Positions 51,871-63,880 of a DNA stretch of 64,000 nt are shown one piece after another. The translations under genes and the position numbers were made by a program. Source of the DNA: Prostheceraeus crozeri. Lineage: Eukaryota > Platyhelminthes > Polycladida > Euryleptidae. The notes under the pieces were generated by a model. It was not told the DNA's origin, did no database searches, and worked only from the letters and a program-made list of their open reading frames with translations. Each line of letters opens with the position of its first letter. Position 1 is the first letter of the stretch. Where the stretch lies: positions 310,001 through 374,000 of the forward strand of contig CAJQUW010001625.1 in NCBI GenBank assembly GCA_907163375.1, written 5' to 3'.

Positions 51871-52364
51871 ACATTATTTCTAATCTAAAATCATGTTTTC
51901 TCAATTACAAATGTAAGAGTCAGGTATGTGTATAGTTAGGATGCGTCTGTTTACCCTTCGAAAGATTAAAATTTCAGGATTAGAAAGATCTGCCGTTATA
52001 GTCAGAATCAAATAAATCCATACTCATGTTTTCTTGACATATCCACCGCTATATACAGAAAAAAATTTCACAAATCGTTTTAGAAAGAGAACGTATGCAG
52101 GTGATATAATGCCAGTCAGCAGGTGAAGGATTTTCGGAAACGGTGATTAAATTTAATTCAATTAAAACAAAAACTTGCGAAAACTGACTGCTTTATTCGG
52201 GCTTTTAGCACTATTTAACAGTGTTCGAAAATCTTTTAGTATGAAAATTGTATCCAAATTGATTTAAGATTGATTAAAAGCATTTACAACAACCGATTGT
52301 GAATTGGGGTGGATCACACCCCATGGTAAACCATGTTACTTTTTTTCTTGGTAAAGTAAGGGTT

Positions 52365-52960
52365 ACTTAATAAGTCAGTCTCTGATGACGGAAATGCCAA
52401 ATGCGTGAAGTATTCGGTTGAAAAAGTTCCTTTCGATGTTGTTGTTGCTGTTCACAGCTCTTTGTAATGAATGTGGTCTTCTCCTTAGATTCCAGTCGTG
52501 GTTTATCTAAAGGGGGAAGGAACTTGTATGGTGGATGCAATTCGTTGGCAGCAACCTTCTTGAGCAAGCGATTTTCAATAGTGTCTCGAATGTTGATCGC
52601 CTTGCAGTACTTGAATTGGATGCTTCTATTCATATTCAAGTTCAAGTTGAGGTGAAGCAGCACAAAGCTGCGTGCGGATAGGTTGACAGGATTATTTTGC
52701 TCTCAGAAGTGTTTTAAGTTTAGTATAAAGCACTTCCATTTCCCCGGGCGGCAAAAAACATCCTTAAGCTCGAGTGGATATCGGTTCATTGTGGCATATT
52801 GTGACTGGAGCACTGACTATCAGTGGAAAGATTGATGAGTGGAACAGAGCACCTGTAATGTCGAAAGCATGCCAAACACTTGTAGTATATGCTAAGCAAG
52901 TCCTTGCCCGATATCAAATTCTGCAGTTTATAGACTCTGAACCTGACTTTGTGCGACTAC
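52365..52960. other. No gene recognised
   Basis: Short open frames on both strands (for example 98 codons, minus, 52367-52663) lack motifs. Spacer between the piggyBac element and a LINE trace. Confidence 0.45.
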
Positions 52961-52969
52961 CGTCAACCG

Positions 52970-53160
52970 ACTTCCGAATCGATCTCAACGGGTACACGTC
53001 AATGATTCCGCTTTTGAGTGGATTGTGCATTCAGTGGTGTTCCGCAGGGTAGTGTCTTCGGGCATATCTTGTTGGGATGACTGCCAACAGTCTTTCATCC
53101 GTGCGTCCTAGAAGTTCCATAATAAAATACGCAGATGCTATTCCGTGTTTGCATTTCTTG
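52970..53160 (+). pseudogene. LINE reverse transcriptase trace (GVPQGSV block)
   Basis: In two frames the sequence reads RVHVNDSAFEWIVHS, then GVPQGSVFGHI near 53,035, then KYADA near 53,140. These correspond to the RT blocks VxVNxxxSxW, GVPQGSVLGP and YADD. Only about 190 bp can be recognised. Confidence 0.55.
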
Positions 53161-53164
53161 CGAT

Positions 53165-54804
53165 TATCCTCCGATGATAAGCACCATGCAGAATGTAATA
53201 ACTTCGATCGGTAGTCAAGCGATGTAAGCTAGCCTATCAACGCGCTTAAATAAAAAGTGATGAACATCTGTACTACATCGAATGCTGTTACGGATCCCAT
53301 CATGATCATCATTGAATTTTTTCATAGGTTTCGAGATGGAATGAACATTTCTCCGTTATGCTACATCTTCGGCAGAAAAAGGAGCACGTATCATTCTTAA
53401 TGTGATAAGTCCAAACTGCTCCATTTTTCAGCTATTAATGCGCGCAAAAGTTGCAAAAACTGTTCACGTCAATGGAAAAGTGTGAATCTCACTTACCGAC
53501 TAAGCAACATCTTTCATACTCATAACAGATAAACAAACAAATATTTTCACTGAGTTTTGAGACCAGACCCATCATTTGAACGAAGTAAAAGATTTTAAAT
53601 CTCATTCTCATTCATCAGACATTGTTACCCAATTACTTTCAAAAATTCCCTTCTGCTTTTTGTAATTTTAGATTGTGATGCAATGTGTTCACCGATTTTT
53701 CTTATGTGAAACAAATAAAGTCTATTATGCAAGTAATTACTGTATAGTAATTCAAATTATTGATTAAGTTTTATTAGGCATTGACTATTAATTTAGTATT
53801 ATTAAGTAATTATTATTTATTCTATTATGTAAGCACGTTAAAAAGTCTATTGAGTAACCAATAACCTATCTTGATAAAAGCGAACGCCGATACCTTGACA
53901 ATTTTGTTCTTGTACATGTTTCGTTCTTAATTTGGAACTAAATAATCGTGAAACGCATTTTCCTTTTTACTTTGACTCAAAATTCAATTCATATTCAATA
54001 TTCATACGACAACATACTATTCGTAGGTCCTGTGTGTCGTATGCATACAAACTTGCATATCTTATTGCAGTAGCCTACTTGCATGTGTGGACAGCAACCT
54101 ACTTTCTTAGAAGTATTCTAAAGCTTTCTGACATAATCTAAAAAAGTAGTTTATATGAAATCAAAGTTATGATCTTTTAACTGAAATATTTGTTGCTTTG
54201 CAAATTTGAAAAATGTGGATCGCAAGAATTGATGGAATAAGACAATACTATGGATGTTGTAGCAAACATCAAAGATTTTGAAAGGGAATTACTTCCCTAT
54301 CAATAACTTTAGTTTTTGATTTAAAGGTGATATATGTATAAACATATATTGTAACTGAAGTCCGCTAACTTGCGGATATCACATATAATAAAATAGAAAA
54401 ATTATATATATATAAATATATATATATAATTAATATGAAGTAGTCCTCATTAGGCGTTCACTGGCCTGGACACACGGATTCTTTAAAGTTCACAAAGACA
54501 AGAACGAAGGTATAAAATTAAAACTGGACAAACAAACACTGAAGCAAATACGTGCACAAGAATATGCACAAGGGGCTCATCAGCAAGATGACCAACTGCC
54601 TTCGTCTCGTTTCGGGTCCTTAAACATCTTGGACGAATAACCAGTGGCGGACCCACGCCGTAGGCGTACCCCATAAAACAAAATACACAGAAATGACGGT
54701 AATCAAAATACTGAAGATGTACTCAAATCACACCACATTGGACGGACAATGACTGATACAATGATTGAGACAACATTGATGTTCTCTCTCTATATATATA
54801 TTTA
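53165..54804. other. No gene recognised
   Basis: Very AT-rich, with a simple AT stretch near 54,405-54,430. No coding or structural feature supported. Confidence 0.5.
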
Positions 54805-54806
54805 TA

Positions 54807-56568
54807 CCGGGTGTCCGGGAAGTCGCGCACAACTTTAAGAGGCTGTCATTTCCTTCAACTTTATCATATAATCATGTGATTTGTTTTATTTTGAACCTCA
54901 TGCTGGGGAATTTGATATGACCCATTTGCTTTCATTACATACTAAATCTAATTCAATATTTTTGCTTTGATTTGTCAACAACGTTTTTCATTATATGTTA
55001 TCTACTATCTAGCATAATTAACACCAAATCTGTATTTCTCTTTGAGTACAAACAACAAATCAGACCTCGAGCTGCATGTTGCATTTGTTAAATTATCGAA
55101 TTTCACTTATCAGTCATTGTTATGTTGATATGCTATGGTCTGGCTATGAATTCTTATCACATGAAGAATTGTGTCCGCAATTCGTGTGCTGAAGTCAGTC
55201 TTCTAGCAGTCATGGATCTTGAAACACGCATTCAACTGGTTGAACTGTGCTTTGCAAATGGCAACTCTGCTTCTGCAGCACTGCGGGCATACAAGGTTTC
55301 TCATGGATATCATAGGGACCCTTTCAGTGCTTCCACCATCTCACGCCTGATTCAGCGGTTCAGAGAGACTGGATCAGTTAAAGACAAGCCACGAACCGGA
55401 AGGCCCAATCTCGAAGAAGAAAGGAAAGTGACAGTTGCAGGTGAACTTGAAGCTCAACAGTCGAATCCAGAGCTAGGAGCTGCCAGTTGTCGTTCGATTG
55501 CTCGCAGAACAGGTGTCCCTAAAACCAGTGTCCAACAGATCCTACGACACAGACTGCACCTCTACCCATACAGACTTCAGACGAACCAAACACTAACTGT
55601 AGACGATAAAGAAAATCGTGTTTCTTTTGCACGATTCCTGCTGTCGGGTGTGGTTGATCTGGAATCAATTCTGTGGACTGATGAGTCGTACTTTTCAATT
55701 TCGGGCCATGTGAATCGCCACAACTCTATTGTTTGGGGATCGGAGAAACCACGCGAAGTCATTGAAACGGACATCCATGCTCCAAAAGTATGCGTATCGT
55801 TCGGGTCTTCCGCACAGTACCGTCTTACTCCATTTTTTCTTTCCGAGTACGGTTACTGGAGAAAATTACCGCAACATGCTTCGCGACCATGTTATCCCTC
55901 AGATCAGAAGACATCATCGCATGGATTCAACAGTTTTCCAGCAAGATGGAGCACCACCACACTTTTCCACAGTTGCGCGATCATTCCTGTCAAGTGTTTT
56001 CCCCAATGATAGGATTATCGCTAGAAGTTTTCCAAACCGTTGGCCGGCGCATTCACCGGATCTGACACCGCTAGAATATTACTTCTGGGGTGTTGTGAAG
56101 GACCGAGTGTACCATTGCTTCAAACCAGCAAGTATCAATGAGTTGCGGGAAAAGATTATTACGGTAATTGAAAACATCGACTCCGATGAATTGAGGCGAT
56201 CGATTCTGAATCTGCCGTCCAGGTTGGAAGCAGTGATCGAGTGTTAAGGCGACGCCATTGAACATTATTTGTAATTAAATTCTTTATTTGTTTCAAAGTT
56301 CTTTGTTTACACAATACTATGTTATTTTGACCAAGTAAAGTGTTATCTTAAACACTATTGCTTATTTTAATAACGTCTACTTAGTGAAAAACGTTGTTGA
56401 CAAATCAAAGCAAAAATATTGAATTAGATTTAGTATGTAATGAAAGCAAATGGGTCATATCAAATTCCCCAGCATGAGGTTCAAAATAAAACAAATCACA
56501 TGATTATATGATAAAGTTGAATGAAACGACAGCCTCTTAAAGTTGTGCGCGACTTCCCGGACACCCGG
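54807..56568 (+). mobile_element. Mariner-like transposon with 184-bp terminal inverted repeats
   Basis: TA flanks are at 54805-54806 and 56569-56570. The inverted repeats 54807-54990 and 56385-56568 start CCGGGTGTCCGGGAAGTCGC, have equal length and differ at about two positions, so the insertion is young. One transposase gene inside has a single visible frame break. Confidence 0.92.
55212..56247 (+). pseudogene. Mariner-like DDE transposase with one frameshift
   Basis: The start ATG 55212 (MDLETRIQLVELCFANGNSA) matches the family N-terminus, although the frame is open further up. Two HTH regions are visible (FSASTISRLIQRFRETGSV; SIARRTGVPKTSVQQILRHR). The first Asp is in SILWTDESYFS. A frame change near 55,780-55,850 moves the rest to another frame with FQQDGAPPHFSTVARS (second Asp) and WPAHSPDLTPLEYYFWG (third acid, Glu), 42 residues between the two acids. 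The C-terminus is NLPSRLEAVIEC. Apart from the shift it looks intact. Confidence 0.88.
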
Positions 56569-56570
56569 TA

Positions 56571-58370
56571 TATGATAAAATCGACGAACAATTGCAAAAT
56601 ACTTTTCATCGTGAAACATTTTTTGAATAGTCGAAGAACAAGCAAAACTGGAACCGAAGAAAGCACTTCATGCCAAATTCAAAGTTAATAATTTCAATTC
56701 TTCAGTTAATGCATACGTGCGAAAATTTCATACATGACATTTCACAGCAGCATCACTTTCAATCTAAAATTGGTTAAATTAACTAAGTTAATCGCTATAG
56801 GCCAAATATACGACTGATAGCCCAAACAAGCAGATTTTCACTCAAACAATCGGTTCATTGTTATCGTTGAAATCGATTTGTGGGAAGGAATTAGTTTATT
56901 AAAGTTTTTAATCGGTTTATCAAGAGCATCAGATTATTTTCACATGTATTTTGCAAGTATTAGCAAGCAATTGCAGCGAGACAAATATACCCGTGCAAGA
57001 GGCATTAATAATTAATCAACGAACCGAACCCAAGAGTGAACAGCACAACTGAACTCCAGAGCTATAGAGCTTTATATTTATTTAGTGCAATGTTCTATAA
57101 CCTTTTCCTCTTTCACATTACCGTAGTCACTTTTCCCGTATTTCTCACATTGTTCCTCTTCTCTTTATCACTAGCTGTCCAGTTAAACTGTTGAGATGTT
57201 GATTGAGATGAATGAACTTTCTAGAAAAAAAGGATACTTGTGGATGAAATGATACTCTTCTTCATGAATTTCGACTCTGTTATGTCTGACTTCTTTTGAA
57301 ATATTTTGATATGAATTGCCAAAATGATGAGTTTTAGTCATGCTCATTAGTTCTCGCTTGAATATCTCGACAATATTGAGTAAATTAATTGCAGTGCGGT
57401 GGTGGCACATAATGTCCGTGCGCGCGCCTCCCACTGGTTAATTGACATGTCTGACATTAAAAATGCTGCAAAACTTAAATTAGAAGCATTTAAAACATCA
57501 TATATCGAAATATGCATTAAAATAAGGGCAAACCTACCAAGCATCAGCTGAACTTGTCTGATTTTAGTCTTAAAGTTGCATTGCTTGATACTTTGCTGTA
57601 GGAGAGCAGTTTGTAACAATTTCATTCTCATCTAGCTTTTATGTTGATAAAATTATCACAAAAACCTCTGCAAATTAAATTGAGACATACTCAACAAGGC
57701 AGAAAACATAGATCTTCTCTTTCTAATTAACGACGAAACACGATCATGAAAGGAGTATTCTCCTCAATGCAATTTAAGGTCACGACAGGCGATTTTGTGT
57801 CTCAAATTTTCACAATGTTGATTAATTTGCGTTTTCGTTATAATTAATTTAACGATGAATTCAAAAACGAGCAGTTTATTTTGATTTTGGAGTTTGGTAT
57901 TTATAAATGGCATTATAATGAATAAATTAAAAATTCGTGTACATGTGGTTAATGATTTATAGTCTGATATGAGTACATGCACATTAATGAGATTTGAAAG
58001 GAGAGTTCTTGAAAAAGATATTACCTTGTCTTATCGTTCAATCATCTCAGAAAATCTCTTATATATCAGAAAAAAGTTATTGGTAGTTTAAAAAATGTCA
58101 CACTGCTGTCATTATTTCAATCGACATGTATATATCTGCCCCTTTGATATTGAGAATGAAAAGTTGATAATTACATTTTTTAATCAGAAGCTTTCAACTA
58201 AACTTAGAAACTTTTAGACAACATTTTTTGACTATAAATCTAAAAGGTTTTATACATGACTTGAGGATTACTGTATGATGTTTTATGACTCAAAACGATA
58301 AACTCAACCTTTGCTATTCACTCGAGTCAGTTAGCAATTTCTCGAGTTGTTCACACATATGACAGACCGG
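56571..58370. other. No gene recognised
   Basis: AT-rich spacer with only short unsupported frames on both strands. Confidence 0.5.
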
Positions 58371-58373
58371 CAC

Positions 58374-58500
58374 TGTGGCCTTGTGGTAGAAGATCTTGGT
58401 TCAAACATTGGTCGGGTCAAACATAGGACTTTGAAAATAGCTATGCTCTGCATTCTTGCAAAATGCTCAGCACAAAATGAATAAGATTGGGATAAATAAC
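58374..58500 (+). repeat. tRNA-derived SINE relic
   Basis: TGGCCTTGTGG at 58376 (A-box-like) and GGTTCAAACAT at 58398 (B-box-like) are followed by GGTCGGGTCAAACATAGGAC and a tail that matches the piece near 48,316. The boxes are closer together than in a tRNA, so part of the head is deleted. Confidence 0.5.
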
Positions 58501-59404
58501 AACTCGACCAATGGAAGAAAGGCTCCTTGTCTAATGTGATTCCGAGTATAAGCAAAATTGATTTATTTTATTTTATTTTTACATTGGTAAATGAAAAATG
58601 AAAATGGAAGATTTTAGACCAAACAGAAGTCATTTTCAAACAAATATAAGTAAAAATCACATTTCACTCTTGAGAAGACTGGTAGACATGATGTTTTAGT
58701 TTAGCACGAAATAGTTCTTCTTAACATTAATAGACAATTAAAAATGTCTTACTACTGTTGTTAATTTGGCCTACGCAGGCTGCTTCAGGGGTAAAATACT
58801 TGTACAGGCTGTTCAAGTGGAAATTAAAAGTTTTATACTTAACACTTAATTTTTAAAAATTATAAAAATCAATTTTGAAAATTTCAACTTAGGTCTCATT
58901 TGTCTCTTTCGACATTGTAAATGGTGATAATGAGGATCAATGAATGCATTTGACATTTATCAATAAGAATCAAGGCGGACACGTGGTTTCCTGAAATTAA
59001 AGGAGAACACTTTCGTTACGCCTCTTATTCGGACTCGTTAATCACCAGATATAATGCGGACTCATTTGCGCTAGAGCATTGACCAATAAATATTAAACGA
59101 CGCACGGGATTCATCTAGTTCGCGATGAAATGGCTATGACCTTGATTTTGGATATACATAAATTGATTGAGTTTGTTAAAATTTGGCGCTATTTTATTAT
59201 GTTTTATTACAAAAGGATTAAAGTAACAGCATACGAAACAAATATATCAGAATATACTGTCGAAGAAGCCTCAAATTTCACTAAAGCAGACTTTTCTCAA
59301 CCAAATGCCGAAACATCAGAACTTTTGTACAAAACTGAAAATTTTTCTGACAATACTCAGAAATCTTACTAAGTAAAAATTTAAAATGCATTTTGTTGCT
59401 AAAA
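58501..59404. other. No gene recognised
   Basis: AT-rich spacer. An 80-codon plus frame at 59130-59372 has no motif and is not called. Confidence 0.5.
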
Positions 59405-59796
59405 TTTTTGATAGAAATAAGAAGATAAACTTAATTGTCTGACATTTCTGAAGTGGCCATCGTCAGAAATCTATTGGCTCACTAATTCCTGCATGAAATT
59501 CAAATTACCGAAAGCATAAAAACGAATAATGATAAAATGAACAGAGGTCGATATTTCTATCTGCTTTGTTTATTGAGTCTTAAGATATCTACTGGTTTAC
59601 TTTACCTGTCGATTTTACGATTTTTACGGTATTGGTTTTCATTATTTAGGATTGCATGCGTTCTATAGCCTACCAGCGTTTCTATGTTTTTGTGATTTGC
59701 ATCTCATGCCGCAATTAGAGAGTAAATATATATTTCTGACGATGGCCACTTCAGATGGTCGAAATATTAGTCTGTCCTCTTATTTCTATTAAAAAT
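59405..59796. mobile_element. MITE-like element with inverted repeats, copy 2
   Basis: It is the same family as 16,340-16,864, in inverted orientation. Shared blocks are CTGAAGTGGCCATCGTCAGA near 59,449, TTTATTGAGTCTTAAGATAT near 59,568 and TTCTGACGATGGCCACTTCA near 59,732. It is shorter than copy 1 and diverged. Confidence 0.7.
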
Positions 59797-60570
59797 GAAA
59801 TTTAGACGAAAGTGCAACATAAAGCTCTGTCCCAAATTAAGCGGAAGTTATTTGCGATATACAGCTTCTGATGGTGGTGAAAGTTTTGATTTGGCAATTA
59901 AAACAATAATTAAAGCAATAAGATGTCTGTCTCAACTCAGGTTTTGTCGCTCCCAAGGCGGGTTTTAATTTTCGTCGTATTGCGCTACACCAGACGTTTT
60001 AATTTCATGTGTACTGCTTAATTTGCCAACACACTTTCTTGACAAAATTATGTCAAAAATCTCAATTGTCTTGATACAGATTTCATTTCGACAGAAATAG
60101 CAGTCAAATAAATGTGATCAAACTCTTAAACGGAGAATTTTCCAACCTCGTTCGATGCTTCAGAAGACTGGCAGTTTGTGTTTGATTTTTTTAATTTTCA
60201 AAAATAGCTTGCGCACATAATTGTCAATGATGGCCTCCTCAACTGATATTAAGGCTCCACGAGCAGTGTTAGGTGAGCAGTTGACAGATCTTCCTTATGA
60301 CTTCATTTAGCGATGCTATAGATGCTATTTCTAAGATTGCCTTAAATTCATTGTGATTGCTTGAATAATTAATGGACTGCCTAAATGATGCGGAGCTAAC
60401 TGTAAATTATGTAGTTTAAAAATTACAGATGCAGTGTCGATTGATTTCGAGCATTTCGCAATCAATCCATAGTCTTTGTAGTAAGCAGAATTCACTCTTG
60501 CCTCTTCAATTGTCCGAATAACGAATATGCCTGCAGCACTCAATCTCCATAAGCATAGTCCTATTCTCGT
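59797..60570. other. No gene recognised
   Basis: A 96-codon minus frame at 60331-60621 overlaps the short inverted-repeat element and has no motif. Confidence 0.5.
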
Positions 60571-60684
60571 GGGGCGACCGCACAGAAACAGTATGGATAG
60601 TGAGTTGTTGCTGACATACAAATTTCATGGGTGAATGATAGTTAGAGATTTGTTAGTCTAACAGTGTTTCTGTGCGGTCGCCCC
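60571..60684. mobile_element. 114-bp element with perfect 20-bp inverted repeats
   Basis: GGGGCGACCGCACAGAAACA at 60571-60590 is exactly mirrored at 60665-60684. The right end continues CCCCTG, the complement of a hAT-like CAGGGG start, but I find no matching target duplication. It is non-coding and likely a small MITE. Confidence 0.6.
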
Positions 60685-62303
60685 TGCAGATGCGCGCTGT
60701 GAAAGATTTTGAGTATTGATCTAACTATCAATAAAATGTCTATAAGTGTCTATAAGTCACTGGACAAGTCGTGAAATCGTGAAATAAGTATATTGATCCC
60801 GCTGAGGAGATGTCAAGTACTTGATGATTGTGATAAATGTTAAAATCTTTCGACTGAAGTACTATACAGTGTATACAGTCTCTTTTATAAAAAATATGCA
60901 GTTTATCAAGTACGGAACTTTCTCGCCTATTTTCAGCCATTTTAAAACAGATGGGGCGCAAATACCATTTTAAGATTTTTTTTTCTTTGATGAAATATAA
61001 TTCAATGATTTGACAAAGAAGCCAGTGTGATTATCAATGTTGCTGGTTGATCAGATTATTGATATTGAAGACCACTGTATACTGGTTGAAGAAGCTCCTT
61101 GAATATTTCAGAGATTTAGACAAATTTTTATTTAGGCTAGTCAGAGCATAGAAGTAGATAATAGTACACTAGAATGGAAGTTTGATATCTTGTCTATGTA
61201 CAATGATGGCACATGGAAAAATCTATGGTTTGTAGATCAGATTCGATCTAAAACATTGTATCATAGTCAAACTATTTGCCAAGTTGGTTGTGGAAGTTGT
61301 TGACACCTAATTACAGGATTTTCATGAAGAGAATTGCAAGTGAGATGGCGGCATTGTTTCATGTGAAATAGCCTACTATTCCATGGATTAATATAGTGTG
61401 TCTATTTGTAGCAGTCACTGACAACTAGTTTCCAATGTTTCAATATTGGAATGAGAATTAAAAATTGGTTCACAAAGTCATAATTGAAAGTAGTCGGTGT
61501 ACTGATTTTTAAGAATATCTGAGGAATTCACTGATAGAAAGTCTAATTATTGGATAATTTCTTCTTCAAGCGGCTAAGAAACGTGGCGCTTTTCTGGAAC
61601 AAACACACTGAAAGTTTCTTTACAGACAATCATTTCACAAATAAATGAAATGTCGCTGGAACTTTTCAATTAATCATTGAATGACACATGTGATATTTTG
61701 GAGACTGATATTCGAATGCATGTTGAGATTTTGAAAATTATTCAAATTTAGTGAACAGGGGAACCCTTTAAAGTAAAATGAATACTCTCAGATTTCTTGG
61801 CCTCTGATTTCAAGCTGGAGTTATGCATGTTCTGTAAATCGACATTACAAGTTGTATAAGAGTCTGATTATACTATTGATAGATTATCGGAGCGATAATT
61901 CAAAATGATGACCATACAGAACGTTTAAAAGGATTTCCTTCTTTGTCATCCTGTCGGCGCAGCATTTTGTAAATTCACTATTGCTTTTGAGTACATGGTC
62001 TTTGGACAAGGGCCAACAATGCAGATCAAGAATTAGCCTGATAAATATAATTGCCAATCAAAAAACATGGAAGGCAGATCGCACAAGTTACATTTTGCCC
62101 CAACTAAGTTCCCCCGGCGTGTGCCATAATTTTCATGCAATTTCCATTCTAGGACTTTCTATGGTATTGTTAATTTCTATGAGTCAGAGATTGAAGCAGT
62201 TCTTCGAAGATATCGTCAAAGTCCAAATTCTCAAGTACATGTATGTTTACGTTTCTATTTCTATTTTCATTTAGTTGAGATTTTCAATGATAAGGTGAAT
62301 ACG
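60685..62303. other. No gene recognised
   Basis: AT-rich spacer. Short frames (for example 97 codons at 61981-62274) have no supporting motif. Confidence 0.5.
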
Positions 62304-62411
62304 TATAAGATATTCCATGATATTTCTGGGTGATATGTAAACAAATCCCGAGAGCCGAAGGCTCGAGGGATTTATTTCATATTACCCAGAAATATCATGG
62401 AGTATCTCATA
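62304..62411. repeat. About 108-bp hairpin with GC-rich loop (3 of 3)
   Basis: CCATGATATTTCTGGGTGAT in the left arm is answered by ATTACCCAGAAATATCATGG in the right. The tip reads GAGAGCC GAA GGCTCGAG. A smaller perfect palindrome, GGGAGTTA...TAACTCCC, follows at 62432-62453. It lies about 150 bp upstream of a Crypton-like gene. Confidence 0.8.
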
Positions 62412-62558
62412 TATACCATGATATTTTTTATGGGAGTTATGTAGATAACTCCCTTTGATTTGAATTGTAAATTTGTTTGTGATCAACGCATCATAGAATT
62501 CTTATTACGCGTGCATATAGATCTACTTCGGTTGCATTGACAATTTTAGTGTAAACAT

Positions 62559-63880
62559 TTGCCAGACATGGATGGTAAATTGGGCATTGTCAAACCTCTG
62601 GTAGACCTCACTAATGGATTCATCGGCAATCACGATCCGAATATAATATCATATGATGAATTTGAAACTATTGAAGATCTGTTCCCACTACTAAGTGATT
62701 TGCAAAACCACAACACGAATTACAGCAGATTTGTCAACTACTCACAACAAGAGCTAAATGAATTGAATAAATCAGTGACAAACAAGAACACCAAAAAGCG
62801 CAATAAATGGGCAAACAAAATATTTGAATCTTGGAGAAAAGAACGACTGGATTATGTAAATTCAAACATATGTGACTTATCCGATGATGCATTATGCCAA
62901 CTTATGACTAAGTTCATTCACGAAGTAAGGAAATCAAATGGTGAAAGATACACAGGCAGATCTCTCGTGTCGATTGTTGCGGGAATACAATCACATATTT
63001 CGCTTACACGAAAAGTCGACTTCTTTCGAGATGAAAAGTTTTCAGCGGTGACAGTGAGTCTTGATTCAACGATGAGAATATCCACTGAAAGCGGTGCCAG
63101 TTTGAAACCGAAGTCGGCTGATGTCGTAAGTGAAAATGAGGAAAAATTATTATGGAACCATGCAATGGGGACTCCGATGGACAGTCATTGTTATATGCTC
63201 TATTTTACCTGAATGTATTGAATTTTGCTCTTCGAGGCGGTGAGGAACACGTACATCTTCATATTGAGCAATTTTCTTTTGAAGTTCGTGACGGCAAACG
63301 ATGTCTAGTCTACCGTGAAAAACATTCGAAAACAAATTCAGGAGGTTTGAATAACTTGAGGCACAAAACCAAGGAAGTAGTACATTTTGAGAATGTATCG
63401 AACAGATCAAGATGCCTTGTAACTTTGATGGAGCTTTTCCTCAGTAAACGACCTCAAAGCTCAAATCGCTTCTATCTGCAACCTTTAAAAAAATTAAACA
63501 ATTTATGTTGGTACACATCTAAGCCAATAGGCAAGAACAAGCTCAACAAATTTATGAAATCAATTTGTGATCAAGCTGGAATAGATTCAAGCAGCAAAAG
63601 TAACCATTCCCTTCGTGCGACATGCGCAACAAGACTTTATCAGAACAACATTGACGAACACCTCATCATGGAACGTACGGGTCACAGAAGTCTGGCAGGG
63701 GTCAGATGTTACAAAAGAACCGCAGATACTCACCTAGAAAACTGTTCTGCCATTCTCGATGGAACAACTCTATCCAAGGTTTCAAAACCGTGTGGAAGTG
63801 GAACAGACTCTCTCATATTCAATTTCAACAATTGCAATTTCGTGATCAATAATGGTACGAGTACCATTAAAAACAATTAG
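62559..63880 (+). pseudogene. Crypton-like tyrosine recombinase, one frameshift
   Basis: The N-terminal part (62559-63212) has NKNTKKRNKWANKIFESWRK and YTGRSLVSIVAGIQSHIS, the SAM-like domain of DUF3504-type recombinases. The catalytic part is in another frame (to 63880): Arg in LNFALRGGEEHVHL, a KHSKTNSGG strand, H-x-x-R in NHSLRATCATRLY, His in ERTGHRSLAGV and Tyr in RCYKR. All five landmarks are present, unlike the copy at 41.6 kb. A single frame change near 63,160-63,175 separates the halves. The gene ends 120 bp before the window end, and no termini are visible. Confidence 0.8.

Larger units (their letters stand above)
49749..52362 (-). mobile_element. piggyBac-superfamily transposon, 2.6 kb
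   Basis: The left end TTAA|CCCTTACTTTACCA (49745 on) mirrors the right end GGTAAAGTAAGGG|TTAC (52362). The right TTAA has one changed base. Subterminal palindromes GGGGTGTCTACACACCCC (near 49,764), GGGGTGTATCACACCCC (near 49,947) and GGGGTGGATCACACCCC (near 52,306) may be transposase sites. The transposase on the minus strand is broken, and a tRNA-like SINE piece lies at about 51,785-51,870. Confidence 0.85.
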
